Origin: Trichoplax sp. H2
Taxonomy: Eukaryota; Placozoa; Uniplacotomia; Trichoplacea
Length of the DNA: 64,000 nucleotides
NCBI GenBank assembly: GCA_003344405.1
Contig: NOWV01000002.1
Coordinates: forward strand, 992,001 to 1,056,000
Direction: 5' to 3'
The notes under the pieces were generated by a model. It was not told where the DNA came from and made no database searches. It saw nothing but the letters and a program-made list of their open reading frames with translations. Below are positions 1 through 13,639 of the stretch, one piece after another; the first letter of the stretch is position 1, and the number at the start of each line of letters is the position of its first letter. The translations under genes and the position numbers were made by a program.

Positions 1-486
1 AAATGGTAAGATATTTGCTTTTAAAGGCTGTCTATGTAAGCCATATTCATTTAAACAGAAATATCTGTAATAAATACTAACTGTAAGCAAGGACAAAAAT
101 TATTCTAATTCGATTTTGATAATTAAAAATTAATTATCAAGACTTCATTGTGCTCCATGACAATTGCACTTAGAGATTAAATTCGATCTACTTCTTAATA
201 CTATAATGAAGTATTCAGACTGCGTTGTTATAGTTTCATTCGTTGGAGAGCTTGAGAGTTTACCTTTGCTTTACTTTACGTTGGATGTAGGAATACCAAT
301 TTAGACAAATTTTGCAGTACGCTTGATTCACCTTTTTTTTCTAATCAAGAAATATTCATAAGACAAGATACGTAAGTTATAAGAGCTTTCAAATTAGCAA
401 TATTATGCAATTACATTCTTACAATATTTTATTTCTTAATTTGAATGTTTCTATTGGCGTGCGCAATTTCTGTTCTGTAATTTTAG
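1..486. other. 5' edge, no exon recognised
   Basis: AT-rich sequence before the first supported exon of the JAK-like gene. It ends in a pyrimidine-rich acceptor (ATTTTAG) at 481-486, so at least its right end is intron. Earlier exons of that gene probably lie to the left of the window; I found no convincing one here. Confidence 0.5.
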
Positions 487-3400
487 AAACGAGAATGAAA
501 ATAGCTACGATACAGATTCCGTTCAAAATTCCGCTGGGGATGACACTTCTACTATTAGGTAAAATAGTAATTCATTTCTTGTGACTATTTTCACAAAAAT
601 TATTCATTCATGCAATGGATACAGTATATTCTGCAATACTTAATGAAAGAATTAGTATTACTCGAGCTTCAGGATTAAAAATTTTCGTAGATTGAAAGTA
701 TTTAGATCTATAACCTTACTACAGTGTAGGTATCCATATAGCAAAACACTAGTATCTTTCATGCGGCTGGCCTTGACCTAGCCACCCTATTTTATCTTGA
801 AAGATAGCTATTTTTAAACTATATCAATATTATTATAAACTATGCTTAATCGTTTCCCTATCACCAGTAATTACAACACATAAATGGATTTATGTTGATA
901 TTGACAGACAAAACTACTTAAAGGCAAAATTTCTTTTTCCACATGATACCGACGATATTGATATCGATTCAATATATAAAATTAACGTATTCCGAATACA
1001 TTTAGTTATAATTTCTTCAGCCCTACGTATAATCCTACTTACTTTATATCTGGGTGTAAATCTTTCAACTTTATCAGTTCACTTTGCTCAAGTTATTCTA
1101 TTATTAGCTAGCATGTCCAATAGTAGGGTGCTTTACGGTATATCATAGCTAGGAATTACTACCATACAATAGCTACTTCATTACTAATATTTCTTGTTTT
1201 TAGATCTGATCAATCGCCTAGATTGGGTAAAAACGATAAGCTAGTATATGTACAGGCCGAGCCGACGTCCAATTTGAGATTAATTAATGTGAATACTAAT
1301 ACAGAGGGACTTGAATATTGGAACAAAAAGAACTTAGAAAAGGAATTTCCATCGACAGAAAATTCCGATAGTCTTTATGATGACTACAAACTGACTGCAA
1401 GATATTTTAATAAACATATCTATGACCCTATTATATCCCCAAGGCAAGAGGAATCGCCTTACTGGAATCGTCAAGATTTAGTTCTGGCAATACAACGTAG
1501 CCAAGAGTAAGTTCAAAAATTGCGCGTCTGGTATTTAAATTTATCGTCAATAATATTTTATTCTGGTTTCTGTTTTCTTATATCATATTATGTCAATTTG
1601 ATAAATATTTATAGAGCAAATAGACTGGGAGTCAAGATTATTTCGCTGTTAAGTTCTTTATCCATCAACGATTTCACTCTTTCTTCATTAAAGGAATTGT
1701 GAGTATTACTTTCCGTTATCGTACCTTTAGAATTGTTATGTCAAATAGATTAAACGATAAATATAAAAAGGAGCATTTAAATCAAAATCAATATATTACC
1801 CTTATTGTTAATCACTAAAGATGTGCAGATATGCGAAAGAAAACCCTCGAAGTAGCCTACCCCGAGGTAAATAATACAGTTTGAATTAAAATCGAAACAT
1901 AGTGGAAATAAACTACTATATTTGAAAGTAAAATGGATTGACTTCCTCGCTGCCATTTGAAAGGCCCTTTCATAAAATTAAATCTAGTACATACTCTCTT
2001 ATAAAATTCTATCAAAGCCACTTTAGCCCATATCACGATATCTACCCAGCTTGCATGAAAGTGTTTAAGCGTATTTTTCTTGTTAACTATTACAGTACTA
2101 TATTTCTACTAGTTCCATATTTTGTTTAGTGAAAATTGCAAATTGTAGCCTACGAAAGTTACTCCTTTGACTATAATTGTAGTTATTCTATTTCGACCAT
2201 TTTTACATACCAGTCTGAGAAAAATAACCACATCTTAGAAATAATTGATAGAAATCTGATATTCTTGGTAATCGCTCTAAACAGGTGTATTCATTGCATA
2301 TCTTGCAATAATATAAGTTTAGCATTCATATGTACTTACTTGTTTACAGGTCATTTATTTCGATAAATTTGCAGACCTTCGAGATTATATGGTTAATTTT
2401 GATACGATTTGTAAATAAGTTCATTTAGTTACCTTTCAATTGAATAATAACGACTTAACTGGATCATACGCCAATTCATACGTAGAAGTTGCCTTATATC
2501 ACAGACACGAAAAATGATAATAATTATCTTACGTCATATTAAAGAACAATCGATCTATTCAATAGTTAAGTTATAAATGTCCTTTATATGATTTTATCCT
2601 ATTTTTTATCGTTGTATGCAAACATTTACAAGATTACTGCCACGATCAAGAAATTGGATGATATAAAAGCTGAATTATCCGAACCAGATTTCGGCGCAAA
2701 TGGATCTTTGCAGTCCATGTAAGCTAAGGATAATTAAAAATGATTTAGAAGCTTTGCTATTTGCATTTCTCCTAAATTGTAGTAACAGTTTACAGTATAA
2801 TAGTAGATTCGTGATTAATTTAATATAATTAGCAATAGATATAGTAAAGATATCGTAATACAGTAAATCGTCAATTGTAGTAATAATACTATAGTAGAAT
2901 GTATAAGATTGATATTTATACGGTACCGGTATATTTTAGTGAAAATTAGATTTTGATCGAATGCCAATATAACGGCTATTTACTTAATTTTAGATTAAAT
3001 TATGAAACCGAGCTGAAAATTCATCTCGAAAAATCTAAAGTTAAACATTATGAGGAAATTTGTGATTTAATCGAGGATAAGATAAACAACGGTGAGTTTC
3101 TCCTTTTTGTATACCACAAACAATGAACAAGTAATTATCGATTTATATAGGTAATAATTTTCTATGCTAATATTCATCTATATGTATCTGATGTTAGTTG
3201 AAGAACCAAAGGCAATTTTGTTCTACGAATCGGATGTAATAAAAGCCTGGGAAGACTTACACAGTCGTGAAAAGAGATTTTTAAGCGACCAATCCGTAAA
3301 AGCTTGTCCTGAATTACCGGAAGTAATTGTAAGTATGATTTACGTATACTTTGTAATTAACTAGAAGAAATTTACCCTCTTAACATTGGGTTTTAATAGA

Positions 3401-6400
3401 TATATCCTAGAATTATAGATATAACTTCCCTTAACTGAATTTCAAAAAAAATACGTTGCACTTTAATTTAAATAGCAGATTGCTGTAGAACTGTATATCA
3501 AGTATAATTAGTCCAAGCTAATAAGAAACAATCTATCAACTACTTTAAAGTTTGCGTTATATATCACGCAAGCATGCAAACCAAAACCAAGTATCAAATG
3601 AGAGATCATTTTTAATACATGAGCGAAAAATTCTTCTTTATCTAAATATATTTGTGAATCTAGAAAACTACACTTTCAATGTTAAGATAATTGCAAAATC
3701 GAGTAATGGTAACTCAATGGATCATGCCATATTCATCATAATTTCGTTCCAGAGCGTTCCATCTAACATAACGGTTAACTTGGTAGATAAACTAATAACT
3801 GATGTTTTCGTTAATAGTGTAACTATCTTTACTGAAATTTAGAGAAAGCCTTACTTTTGGGGGAATATACAAGAAAATGAAGTGGCAGAGTTGGGTAGAT
3901 TAAATGATGGCAAGTACCTTATAAAATGGTCTGACACAGCACAAGGAAAGAAACAAAATGAATACGTAACAAACTTACGTTTATATCTAACTCCTGGAAG
4001 AATATCTACGTTTACGAAATTTGTTATTTATGGCAACGAGACAAAGGTACTACTGTATTGGCAATCTGAGATATTTGTCGATTTTTAAGGTTTTTTAATT
4101 TCAAACTGCGAGAATCTTGTAAAGTAATATTATTGTTGACAGAAAGCTGAAGTAGGTATGACTTGAGTCGAACCTATACAGGCGATCGCATATAAATATT
4201 ATTTATCGAAATTTTTGAATAATAAAACGAAATAATAGATAATCCTAAATAAAGTATATTCTTAAGTAAATTTATAAATTGTTTTAAATGCTACTAAAAT
4301 TGTCTTTCTACAATAGGGCTATTGGATCGTAAAGAAACCGACAACATACTTCCCTACCGTCCAAGAACTGATTGAACATTATTCTAAAGGTGGAGGGACG
4401 CTAACGGAAAAAAATTTGTCCCTAATATCACCGATCGATAATTACCATCGTGCAGTGTGCGAACACTACTGTCTTACAAAAAAATCTGGCTATTTTATTA
4501 GAGAAGGGCTATATCGTAAAGAAAAGGAACAAACTCACGTAGCTGTTACTGAAGTTACAAAACACAGCTCTGAAGACTTGATGAGTGAATTTCGTGCTAT
4601 TCGATTAAACACTCGTCAAGATAACCTTATACAAGTGCTAGATATCTTGGTAACTGATTACCAATTTAAGATTATCAGTGAATTTAAGAAAGGCATCAAG
4701 CTCTCAGAATATTTAAGGGAACAGAAAGGTTGGTATTTAGTGTTATTTTAATCCCATTTAAAATTAAGCCTACACAAAATAGATATATCACGATAGCGAA
4801 AGTTGACAATATTTCTTATAGTTTACATTAATTTGCTTTCTTGAATACTTTTTTACTCCTTTAATCAGTAAATAAGTAAATATGGTCATTTATTAGATTT
4901 AACATAAATGTATGTCCGTGTGAAAGCAATGAATTTTAGAACCAGATAATTTTGTTATTAACTCCCACCGCCATTATTTGGTCATCATTATAGATCAACT
5001 AGGTAATTTAGAATTGCTGGACATAAGCAAGCAGGTCGCCAATGGTCTAGCTCACTTGCACGAATTGAAATGTATTCATGGTCGATTGAAGGCTAGAAGT
5101 TGCCTGTTTAACATAGATACCAAGCTAGTTAAAATCACTGGCTTCGGAACCTATAAATGTGAGTACTAAAATGAGCACTTTACAATAATTGATGGAGAAA
5201 TAAACGGATTCACTTATAGGTGGAACACACGATCTGTTCTAAAATCTGCTAAATGTCAAACGGGAATGATTTATTAAGGAGCTTTCGATCAAGCAAAATT
5301 ACTCCTATTGCAGCATATACTTTTGATAACAGCAAATAATAAGTCTATTATTACAAGAGAAGAGCATCGATTTACAATTAAATACTATTTAGTTGATTAA
5401 ATTATGCAGCTATTGACAATAATCGGATTGCAAAAGATCACAGACAAAGACTCCTACATATTATTCGGGGTTAGAGTGCTGCATTATCTAATAATGCAAC
5501 AAATTTTATGTTACTATGGCGCTATAAAATTGATAGCAGGGTATTAAATTAAACTGTCTAGAATATTAAATTGACCATAAAAATTATCAAACAAGTTGAT
5601 TTACAATGTTTTAGATTCCAGATAGAGCAGGTTCAGTAGGTGATATAAGTCATAGCAAAGCTTTGTCTTTAGTAATTGGTAATATCTCAAGTTTAAAATA
5701 ATCAAAATAACGCGCACAGGTTAAAGTATGAAAGAGAATAAATATTAAGCGTAGCCTAAAAGAAACTAGTAGCCACTTATGTCTTACCAACAGTGCTACC
5801 GGCTAGTGCTAACAACTATTTCTGTTGAACTACAGTCCATATCCATGACATAGCGTAAGTAATTGTCTATTATAGTCTACCGATAGCGGAAATCTGTATG
5901 AGAAGTTCAGTAATTCATGGAAGCTAGAATCTGTATGTATTAAGCTACGATAAACATCGAGATATCAATAGAAGGACTTATTTCACCTGGATTAGACAGA
6001 TAGTGAGGAAGTTATGAGAAAAATTTATTAATACATGGAAGCAAGTAGCAAGTTAGACCTCTATAAACTTCTGCAGTAAAGCTGCGATACTTAAATTCTT
6101 TCCATTAACTTCATTAGAAGATATGATAGACTCCTTAATGTTTGTAATAATACAACTATTTTATCCTTCGTCCTAACTTTTAATATTATCTATTTTGCCG
6201 TTAGTATCCAATAAAAACTTTACCTTCTGTAATCGCAATTTGCAATGCACTTGTCGCACTATATTTCTCTAAGACAAACAAATCCGCATAGAGTTGTGAG
6301 ACTAACGTCTCGACATCACAGTGTTTGTCACTTTAACCTCACTCGCTCTGACCAATACATACTTGTGGAAATTGGATAAAATTGTTAAAAACTACATAAG

Positions 6401-6829
6401 TTTGATTACGCGAATTATCACCATCAAATTCCGATTCTTAATTATTTTCTGTTTAATGTAGTCATGCCTAAAAATGAGCTAGAATCCATTAAGGAACTTC
6501 GATGGATATCGCCCGAAGTTTTATTAGATAATGAATTCTCAATAGAATCCGATCGATGGAGCTTTGGTATAACCTGGTGGGAAATATTTAACTTTGGCAC
6601 GTTACCCTATTACCACTATAAAGACGATACACAAAAAATTCAACGAGAGATAGCAGCGAAAAAATTCCCTGAAAGGACTGACAGGATGAACAAAAATTAT
6701 TATGAATTCGTACAGTTATGTTGCGATAAACATAAAGAGAATCGAATAACTATTCAAGCTATTGTCAATAGCTTGCAAAATTGTGATCCAGATGCTCCAA
6801 ATTTTGCAATTACTCAATTCAAGTTTTAA
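487..6829 (+). CDS. JAK-like SH2-pseudokinase protein, 5' partial
   Basis: Eleven phase-consistent exons: 487-558, 1204-1506, 1615-1698, 1821-1866, 2633-2718, 2994-3091, 3198-3328, 3843-4046, 4317-4728, 4940-5158, 6462-6829 (TAA), about 674 residues. The first ~270 residues are charged, mostly helical-looking and unrecognised; I see no clear FERM domain. Exon 8 and the start of exon 9 make an SH2 domain, but the FLVR-type strand reads YLIKWS, with Lys for the phosphotyrosine-binding Arg. A protein-kinase fold follows with key residues lost: no glycine-rich loop, VAVT where VAIK is expected, HGR for HRD, GFG for DFG. The segments IHGRLKARSCL, KELRWISPE and SDRWSFGITWWEI resemble the JAK JH2 pseudokinase, which typically has IHGN, PWVPPE and DKWSFGTTLWEI. 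The protein stops about 16 residues after the pseudokinase, with no JH1 kinase. By inference it is a cytoplasmic signalling scaffold or allosteric regulator. Another SH2-kinase family that lost catalysis is the main alternative. The 4728 donor (GTTGGT) is the weakest junction. Confidence 0.8.
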
Positions 6830-9800
6830 TTGGATATTTCTGATTATTTTGTTAGAATCATTACAGTATTTGAATTTCTGTTTACATGCCTTACAACGCT
6901 CAAAGCAAACGTCTGGTAATCGTCAATTCAATGCAAAATGATAGGGACACGATTTTGCTCTATACATTTACTTGTCTAGATACTAGTCTGTTAGTATATG
7001 CCGTGCGTTAAAGCGTTGGCAGACTTTGTTTTTAAAGCAATTAGCATAGTTACAGGCTTAAAATCCTTTAGTGTCATTTGTACTATCACATCGAAAATCT
7101 ATGTAGTTTATGCTTCATTCTGTAGATCTTTAATTGTAATTAATATTCTCTCTTAGAATTGTTACTAATTCATTGGCTATATCTAGCTAGCTACTGTAAT
7201 TATCCTTCTAGAAAGGAGGAGTTTATTTGAATAGACATTATAACTGGCCATAGTTAAATATTCGGTACTGAAGTAAGACTCAAGGATATCGCTACCAAAT
7301 TGATTGATCACGCCTAGACTACAATCTGAACATTTACAGTTATAGACTTTCCAGAGTGATTAATTAGCAGTCAGTTATTGTAACAACGAGTACATATAAC
7401 TACCGCACAATTGTCGAATTTATTAATAACTAACTAGCTTGGCCCTGCATGCCTCACCGTAGATAACATACTAGATATAGACTTTTGATTTTTACTTGAT
7501 AGATGAGAAACATCTAACACAAATGTAAAACCTTTTTGGTGTCACTTTTAGATTCTCTCTTAAAATTTATTCAAAAGATAGCATGATATAACTTTAACCA
7601 ACAATTGAACATTAAAAGGATTAGCATCGATATTTTCTATCACCCATTAAACGGAACTATTAATAAAAGGGCTGGTATGCGTACTTGAAAATGTAGGTAG
7701 TCATTTTATAAAACCTTTTAGAAATCAACTGTACAAAAATTACTTTAACAGAAATAACTCTTTTTATATTAATGATAATTAACTACCTGTACTGCATAAC
7801 ATAGATTTCTGAAAGCCAATGAATGTCTAGAGCTAGAGCAGATTGACTAAACGTTTGCTAAACACGATGACGACAATAGGCTTAAAGCGTCTAGTTTTTA
7901 GCAAAAGTAGATCAAAAATGCATATGTAGTGATCATTAATTTGTAGATTATACTATCGCTATTCAAAATTTAATGTGCAGCTCTAGCTGATAGCAAATTT
8001 AATGGGCTATCTATTGCGAGGTTGATAATTATAGGCTACAGCAGTAATTGCCTACCTACAATCGTTTAAAATCCAAGGAAAGAAATTATCCTTTCTATGA
8101 GTAACTACTTGATAGGTTACGGGATAGCCTTCTTGGTAGTAAGTCTAATAACCAACCTATTCCAAAGACTGTCAAGATAAGTCGAAAGCAGTCACTACAT
8201 ATAATTTTTAAAAAGGCAGGCAAAAATGTTATTCTTACAATCATTATTCATTAGTATTAACCAATAAGCCTATCCCATAAATAACTATATTCGATTACTT
8301 AATCTTATGTATACTATAGAATTCATAGCTTATTTTTATTAGAATCATTTACAGTAATATATTTATGGAATAGTAAGTAATCTATTCAAAATTTTGCTAC
8401 ATCACCAGTTAGAATAGCGCTTTCCTGGTATAATTTACTCCAATTGATGTAAGAATGATTAGCTCTATTAGTTCTTTGATGTTCGTAACATCATCGTTAT
8501 GATACTGTATAGTAAATCTTCCATTTCTACTAATAAAGTTAAGAAATTAACAGGGACTATTTGCTCTAGACGCCATCAGAGCTTTTTGATTATTCTTATC
8601 CGATTCATTTTGTAATTAATTATAGGGTAAACTTGGGTAGATCTATTACATCATATAAAGAATGTTTGTGAATGCTTGTCTTCTGTTAATATAAACTGTA
8701 ATTTGATTTATAATATTATTTTTCGGAGAATTCTTAAAATTCATAGCATTATTACTCATATGTGTGTAGAGTACTTTTTGGATACATTTATTTCACCTAT
8801 TTTTTACTTGGTGTTTTACCCAGAGGATTATTCAGACGAGGTATCAGCCCAGTAGTAATTGCTATTATCTATATACTAGGCATTTAATTTATGTTAGTTA
8901 CTATACTTTCAGTATCTTAAATGTATACATATAAATTTATGTATTTCTTACGAAGTTTGAAAGTGATTTCAAATTAAAAGTACTAATGGTTAGTTGATGC
9001 AAATAACATGATATAGGTAAATAGTATTTAATTTATTATAACAATCACTCGAAAGGAAAGCACGAATTTAGTAAATGCGTTTAAACATCCAATTCTCTGT
9101 GTATCTTGTAGTTCTTATTTTGTATACTGAAGTATTACTATAATGGAAACGAGTTTAGATTCAGATAAACCTAAACTAAATATGCAATAAACACTACAAC
9201 TGCAATGCAATTATAACATTTGTTAAATTTCTTTCTATTCACTGCTTATTTAGAATATTCTTACAACAACCACCGCTGTACCAGGTATTTAAGGCAGAAA
9301 GAAATTATAACCATTTCCTGTCATATACTATAGCATAATGACCATGATTGATGTTTCCATAGCTACATGTTATTTGATAATTTTGAAATAATATTCCAAG
9401 TAAATACATATTACAACCTTCATGAGTGTATAACCTGGCGTAATTTACAGTTTTAGATATACTTCGTATCTTCGTTGCTCCTCTATTCCTTAATATTTTT
9501 TATTTAATCTGCAATAAGAAAAATGCGATATTTTAGCATAAGTATCTACTTATTATCTATTGCAATTAAATAGATGTTATTTATATTTATGCACTACTGA
9601 AGCAGGTGTGTAATAGTGGCAAAACTTTATCAAGGTCGTACATTATTCGAAGGTAGAATAACAATCCATTAATACTACTTATCATTATAGTATATTTAAA
9701 TCAAGACTAAATAGCTGATCTACAATTTTCCGCAATCCCTACGGTGCCGAAAGAATTGATGAGTAAAGCACTAAATATTTTTTCAATGGGGTCAAGACAC

Positions 9801-10164
9801 TATTTAGTCCGCTAATTGCTTGCAAATAGTGGTAATTTACTTTATAAGATTATTGAATAAGTTGATCCTTGTGCAAAATCTTTTGTGGAGTATCGCCTAC
9901 CCAATCGTAAATACATGTATTTACTATTCAATTTCATGCTTATCGAATAGTATATCGATATTATTAGTTATTCAATTACATAATGCTACATATGGTTTCA
10001 TATGGTTGCATTCTGTACCTTATTTATCCATCATGATAATTACATAATCGAATTTTAAAATAAGAATTCTCAGATTACTGTTAGGGTACAGGAAAGATAT
10101 CTATCTTCGAACATAAGAATACGATTTAATTTGATATCAGAGTTAAAACCACGCACATAAGTTA
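6830..10164. other. Intergenic, no gene seen
   Basis: AT-rich sequence downstream of the JAK-like gene. Only short open frames without family similarity occur. I looked for exons that might supply a catalytic kinase domain to the upstream gene and recognised no HRD- or DFG-type segment, although very short exons could be missed by eye. Confidence 0.55.
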
Positions 10165-10590
10165 TTTCTTAATATCATGGTATGATAAACTTTCCATTCA
10201 GCGCGTACTTATTACTGCCTCCTTCATCATAACATCATAGTTATTCTAATTACATTTAATATTATCAATTATAATTACGTCTATCGTAAAATATGTAATA
10301 AAATTATACTTTTTATTATAGATTAGAATCAGTCAGCCAACCGTTGATTCATCATTTTTGTGGTTATGTATGGTAATATGATGCCTGAGTTTAAATGCTC
10401 ACAGAAGTTATTATCTTAATATCCTAATATAAACTTTTCATTCAACGGATGATTATTGCTACTTCTGTCATCATAGCATGACAGTTATTGTAACTGCAAT
10501 TAACGTAATCAATAGTGTTAATCACCTCCATCAAAAAATATTCTCTTTACCGTATATTAGAATCAGTCGGCCAACTGTTGATTGTCTACA
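10165..10590. repeat. Two-copy tandem repeat, unit ~240 bp
   Basis: The segment ATTACTGCCTCCTTCATCAT near 10211 recurs in diverged form near 10453. The segment TTAGAATCAGTCAGCCAAC near 10322 recurs near 10557. Both pairs are offset by about 236-242 bp, so this is a diverged direct duplication. It is non-coding. Confidence 0.75.
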
Positions 10591-10879
10591 TGGTTAAAAT
10601 ATCCTATTTATTTAATGTAGAATTACGGTTGAATACTGCTTGTATCATCAAATTGTTGGTTTCTTCTGCTGCAGAATTAATGCAATCCGCTGTGTTGTGC
10701 AATAATGTTTTTTCGATGACATTGTTAACGTACTGTAGCATAAGATAAAAGGAGCTTTTTCGGTGAATACTTTTATGATTTAAATTCGGCTCCTTATTTA
10801 CAATATTTGATGATATCGGTGTACGTGAGTGTTTGCGAGTGCAATTAAACATATTGTTTAACTGCTTATTTAATTCCAA

Positions 10880-11110
10880 ATTGTAGGCTATAGATTATAA
10901 CGTATACACAAGATGCCATCAGATTATACCGTGGCATAGGAAGAGACTATAATTAACGTTAATAATCTGGTGCTACGTTTCTTGCTATAACGTATAATAG
11001 TACACCTGTTGATTCTAAGTTTTATTGCAAATTATAGGCTGCAAACTATACGCAAAATACCATCGGATTATATTGTATAATTTACGCATATACCATGATA
11101 TAAAAAGAGA
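10880..11110. repeat. Two-copy tandem repeat, unit ~150 bp
   Basis: TTGTAGGCTATAGATTATA at 10881 and ATTATAGGCTGCAAACTATA at 11031 start two diverged units. Both units continue with similar (CA)AGATGCCATCAGATTATA-type sequence and a later AAGAGACTA block. Confidence 0.65.
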
Positions 11111-13639
11111 CTAAATATAGCTAATGTTAGCAAGTTGATAATGTAAGCTTGCTATTCTCTTCCAATTCTCGTAAGCTATGTGTAATTTTATACGTATGAT
11201 CAATATCATTCAATATTTTTTCTTAAAAATCTAAAGCTTAGAGATTGATATATTGACAAAGAGCTAAATCTCAATGGATGAGGTAATAGCAGTGAGTATC
11301 TGACTGTCGTGAACACGATACTTTCAGAGGAAGATATCACCTTGCATTCATATAGAAAAGATATAATCAACTATTGATGCTATTAGTGAAGGCAAATACC
11401 TAAATTAGTCATTGCCGGAGATTTGCAATCATTGGTTGATGAGAAATTAGTTGAACAATCTTTAAGGATTATACCGTAGAGTAGTAAACAGCCTTAATAA
11501 TCTTTCAAGCAAATTAATCAACAGCACCCTGCTGCTTGTTACCTAGTTCAATCTTATTTTCGAAAACCTCAAATATTGAGCTATTAATGCCATTAATAAA
11601 GACTAAATACCTATTTCTGGTTTGCAAAATTAACAATAAATAAATACTAACTGTAGAAAAGGGTTTTCTACAAATATTCATAGCTTAAGCTAATTTGAGC
11701 GGCCATACATACCGATGACTACCTTAATAGTATCCTGGCACTTATTATTCTAATTCTGTGTTGTAACCCTAAATTTCGGACATACAATCACTAATTCTGA
11801 TATGCCTTGAGATCAAATGCAATTTACAGAAGGCTCTCGATTAGTATCTGAGGAATATTCGTGAGTATAGAAGATTATGAGATAGCTCCTATTCTCGATA
11901 GGCTCAATTAGCAGAAACAATAGTACTGTAACTATTCAGCTGAAATATTAATCTAGACTTTAGATTCTAGGTTGGATTTGCTGATATGCTTAAGACTAAC
12001 CTAACTCTAAATTCGCCAGTTATATGGTAGATCGGTATTATTCTTAGCTATAATATAAATAAGAAGAACCCATTGCTTCGTATCTATCAAGATAAAGCAT
12101 GGAGAAAGACTTTAAAGGCTATTATCGATTTCTTTTACATACTCAAAATTACTCTAGCTCTAAATTTGCTGACCAGGTTGTGAGATTCTTCACGATAATA
12201 TAACACATACTGTCAGCATTAATAGAATCATTAACGAATAATTGTTTATGATAATATCATTAATTTTTAAACCACTCCCATTAGTTTGTTTACTTATGAT
12301 ATTAAGTATTTTTTGATTGAATGTGAGCAGTAAAACTAATTTAAGCTATTGCCGCTGAATATTAATGGTCGGTAATATATTTGAAGTTCTCGATAAGAAT
12401 GACTAAACATAATCTTTAGTCGAAACTAAGGGTCGGTATGGTAATCAAAGTCTCTCTTAACATCTGTACTACTTGGTCAACAAAGTAAATTTAAATTTAG
12501 TATACAGATAAATAGAGACAAATAAATAAGATATGATTACGTGATCCATAAGGTCTAATCAAATATTCTGTAGATCAAACTGGTTTAGTCGTGTTTATAT
12601 GTTCGATTATGAAGCCTATCATTATTTTTTCTAAATAATATAAGAAATATAAGAAAAACAGTCTATTGCCGCTATGGATTTCTTGCAAAGTAACGGCTCA
12701 TGTCCTTCCATACTTTAGGAAAGAATCTCTAGCAAGTTTTGAAGCATATATATTACAGCAAATGATAAGACTTCGCTCATAAGTGAATTATTCTTTCCTT
12801 TATAATATTTTTAGCTTCATTTCCTTCATAGTTCGCAATAAAACTAATTCCCTGTAGCTGGTTTCTATTAAAAGACACGAAATAAATTTTCACCTGTAGC
12901 TGAGTTTTTTATCCATTGCGCTATTTCGATAACCCTAAATCATGATTAAAAACCTACATTTATACAGCATAGAAAAAATGGTCGAGAGAATTAATGCATA
13001 AAGTTGTATGTATACAACATCATGTATCATGATGAAGGTTATTGACTGGAAACTACATCGTGGTACATATGCATTCTGCAAATATTAATATGAAATAATG
13101 TTTGTGATGATGAATGCAAAGAAATTACAACTTGCTTATAATTTTATAGTATGCTTATATTTATTTAATTTTTATAAAACAGGAACGTGCTGACTGCAAT
13201 CTGTTGACTTGCTCCTAATAGTAATGCATCTTAATAGAATATTTCGATCTCATTGCTGGTAGAGCAAAGTTTTCTATTGTATGCTAAAGTACTCGGTCTA
13301 TCATTAGTATTGTCTCTTAAGTAATTTTAATCCATTAATAAAAGATATATTACTCAATTGCTTGAACGATGTAAGACTCCAATCCAACAATAAACGTATT
13401 TCATCATGGTAACAGATTATGTTGACATTGAATTGTTATCCCTATATCACTCATGTCCGGAAATTAATCCATAACGGTCATAATATGAATGTTCTACAAT
13501 AAAATAGCAGACACTATTGAAAAAATCTGCATGCGAATAACATTGTTCAGAATTCTTAACTATAGATATCTTATGATATGTACACTGTACAGTATGCAAT
13601 GTCTGGAACCGCAATATTTCCGAAAATTGTTGTGCCTTA
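11111..13639. other. Intergenic, no gene seen
   Basis: AT-rich, frequently interrupted frames. Some phrases recur (for example GCTATTAGTGAAGGCAAATACC near 11380 and GCCATTAATAAAGACTAAATACC near 11590), suggesting older, more decayed duplications of the same kind as the flanking arrays. Confidence 0.5.

Noticed and set aside
4130-4200. Possible tRNA-like T-arm (GGTTCGACTC on the minus strand)
   Set aside because: No acceptor stem or anticodon arm could be paired at the right distances.
6830-9800. Missing JH1 kinase exons downstream of the JAK-like gene
   Set aside because: I scanned for HRD, DFG and WSFG-type segments and saw none, and the upstream exon has a clean stop. Very short exons cannot be excluded by eye.
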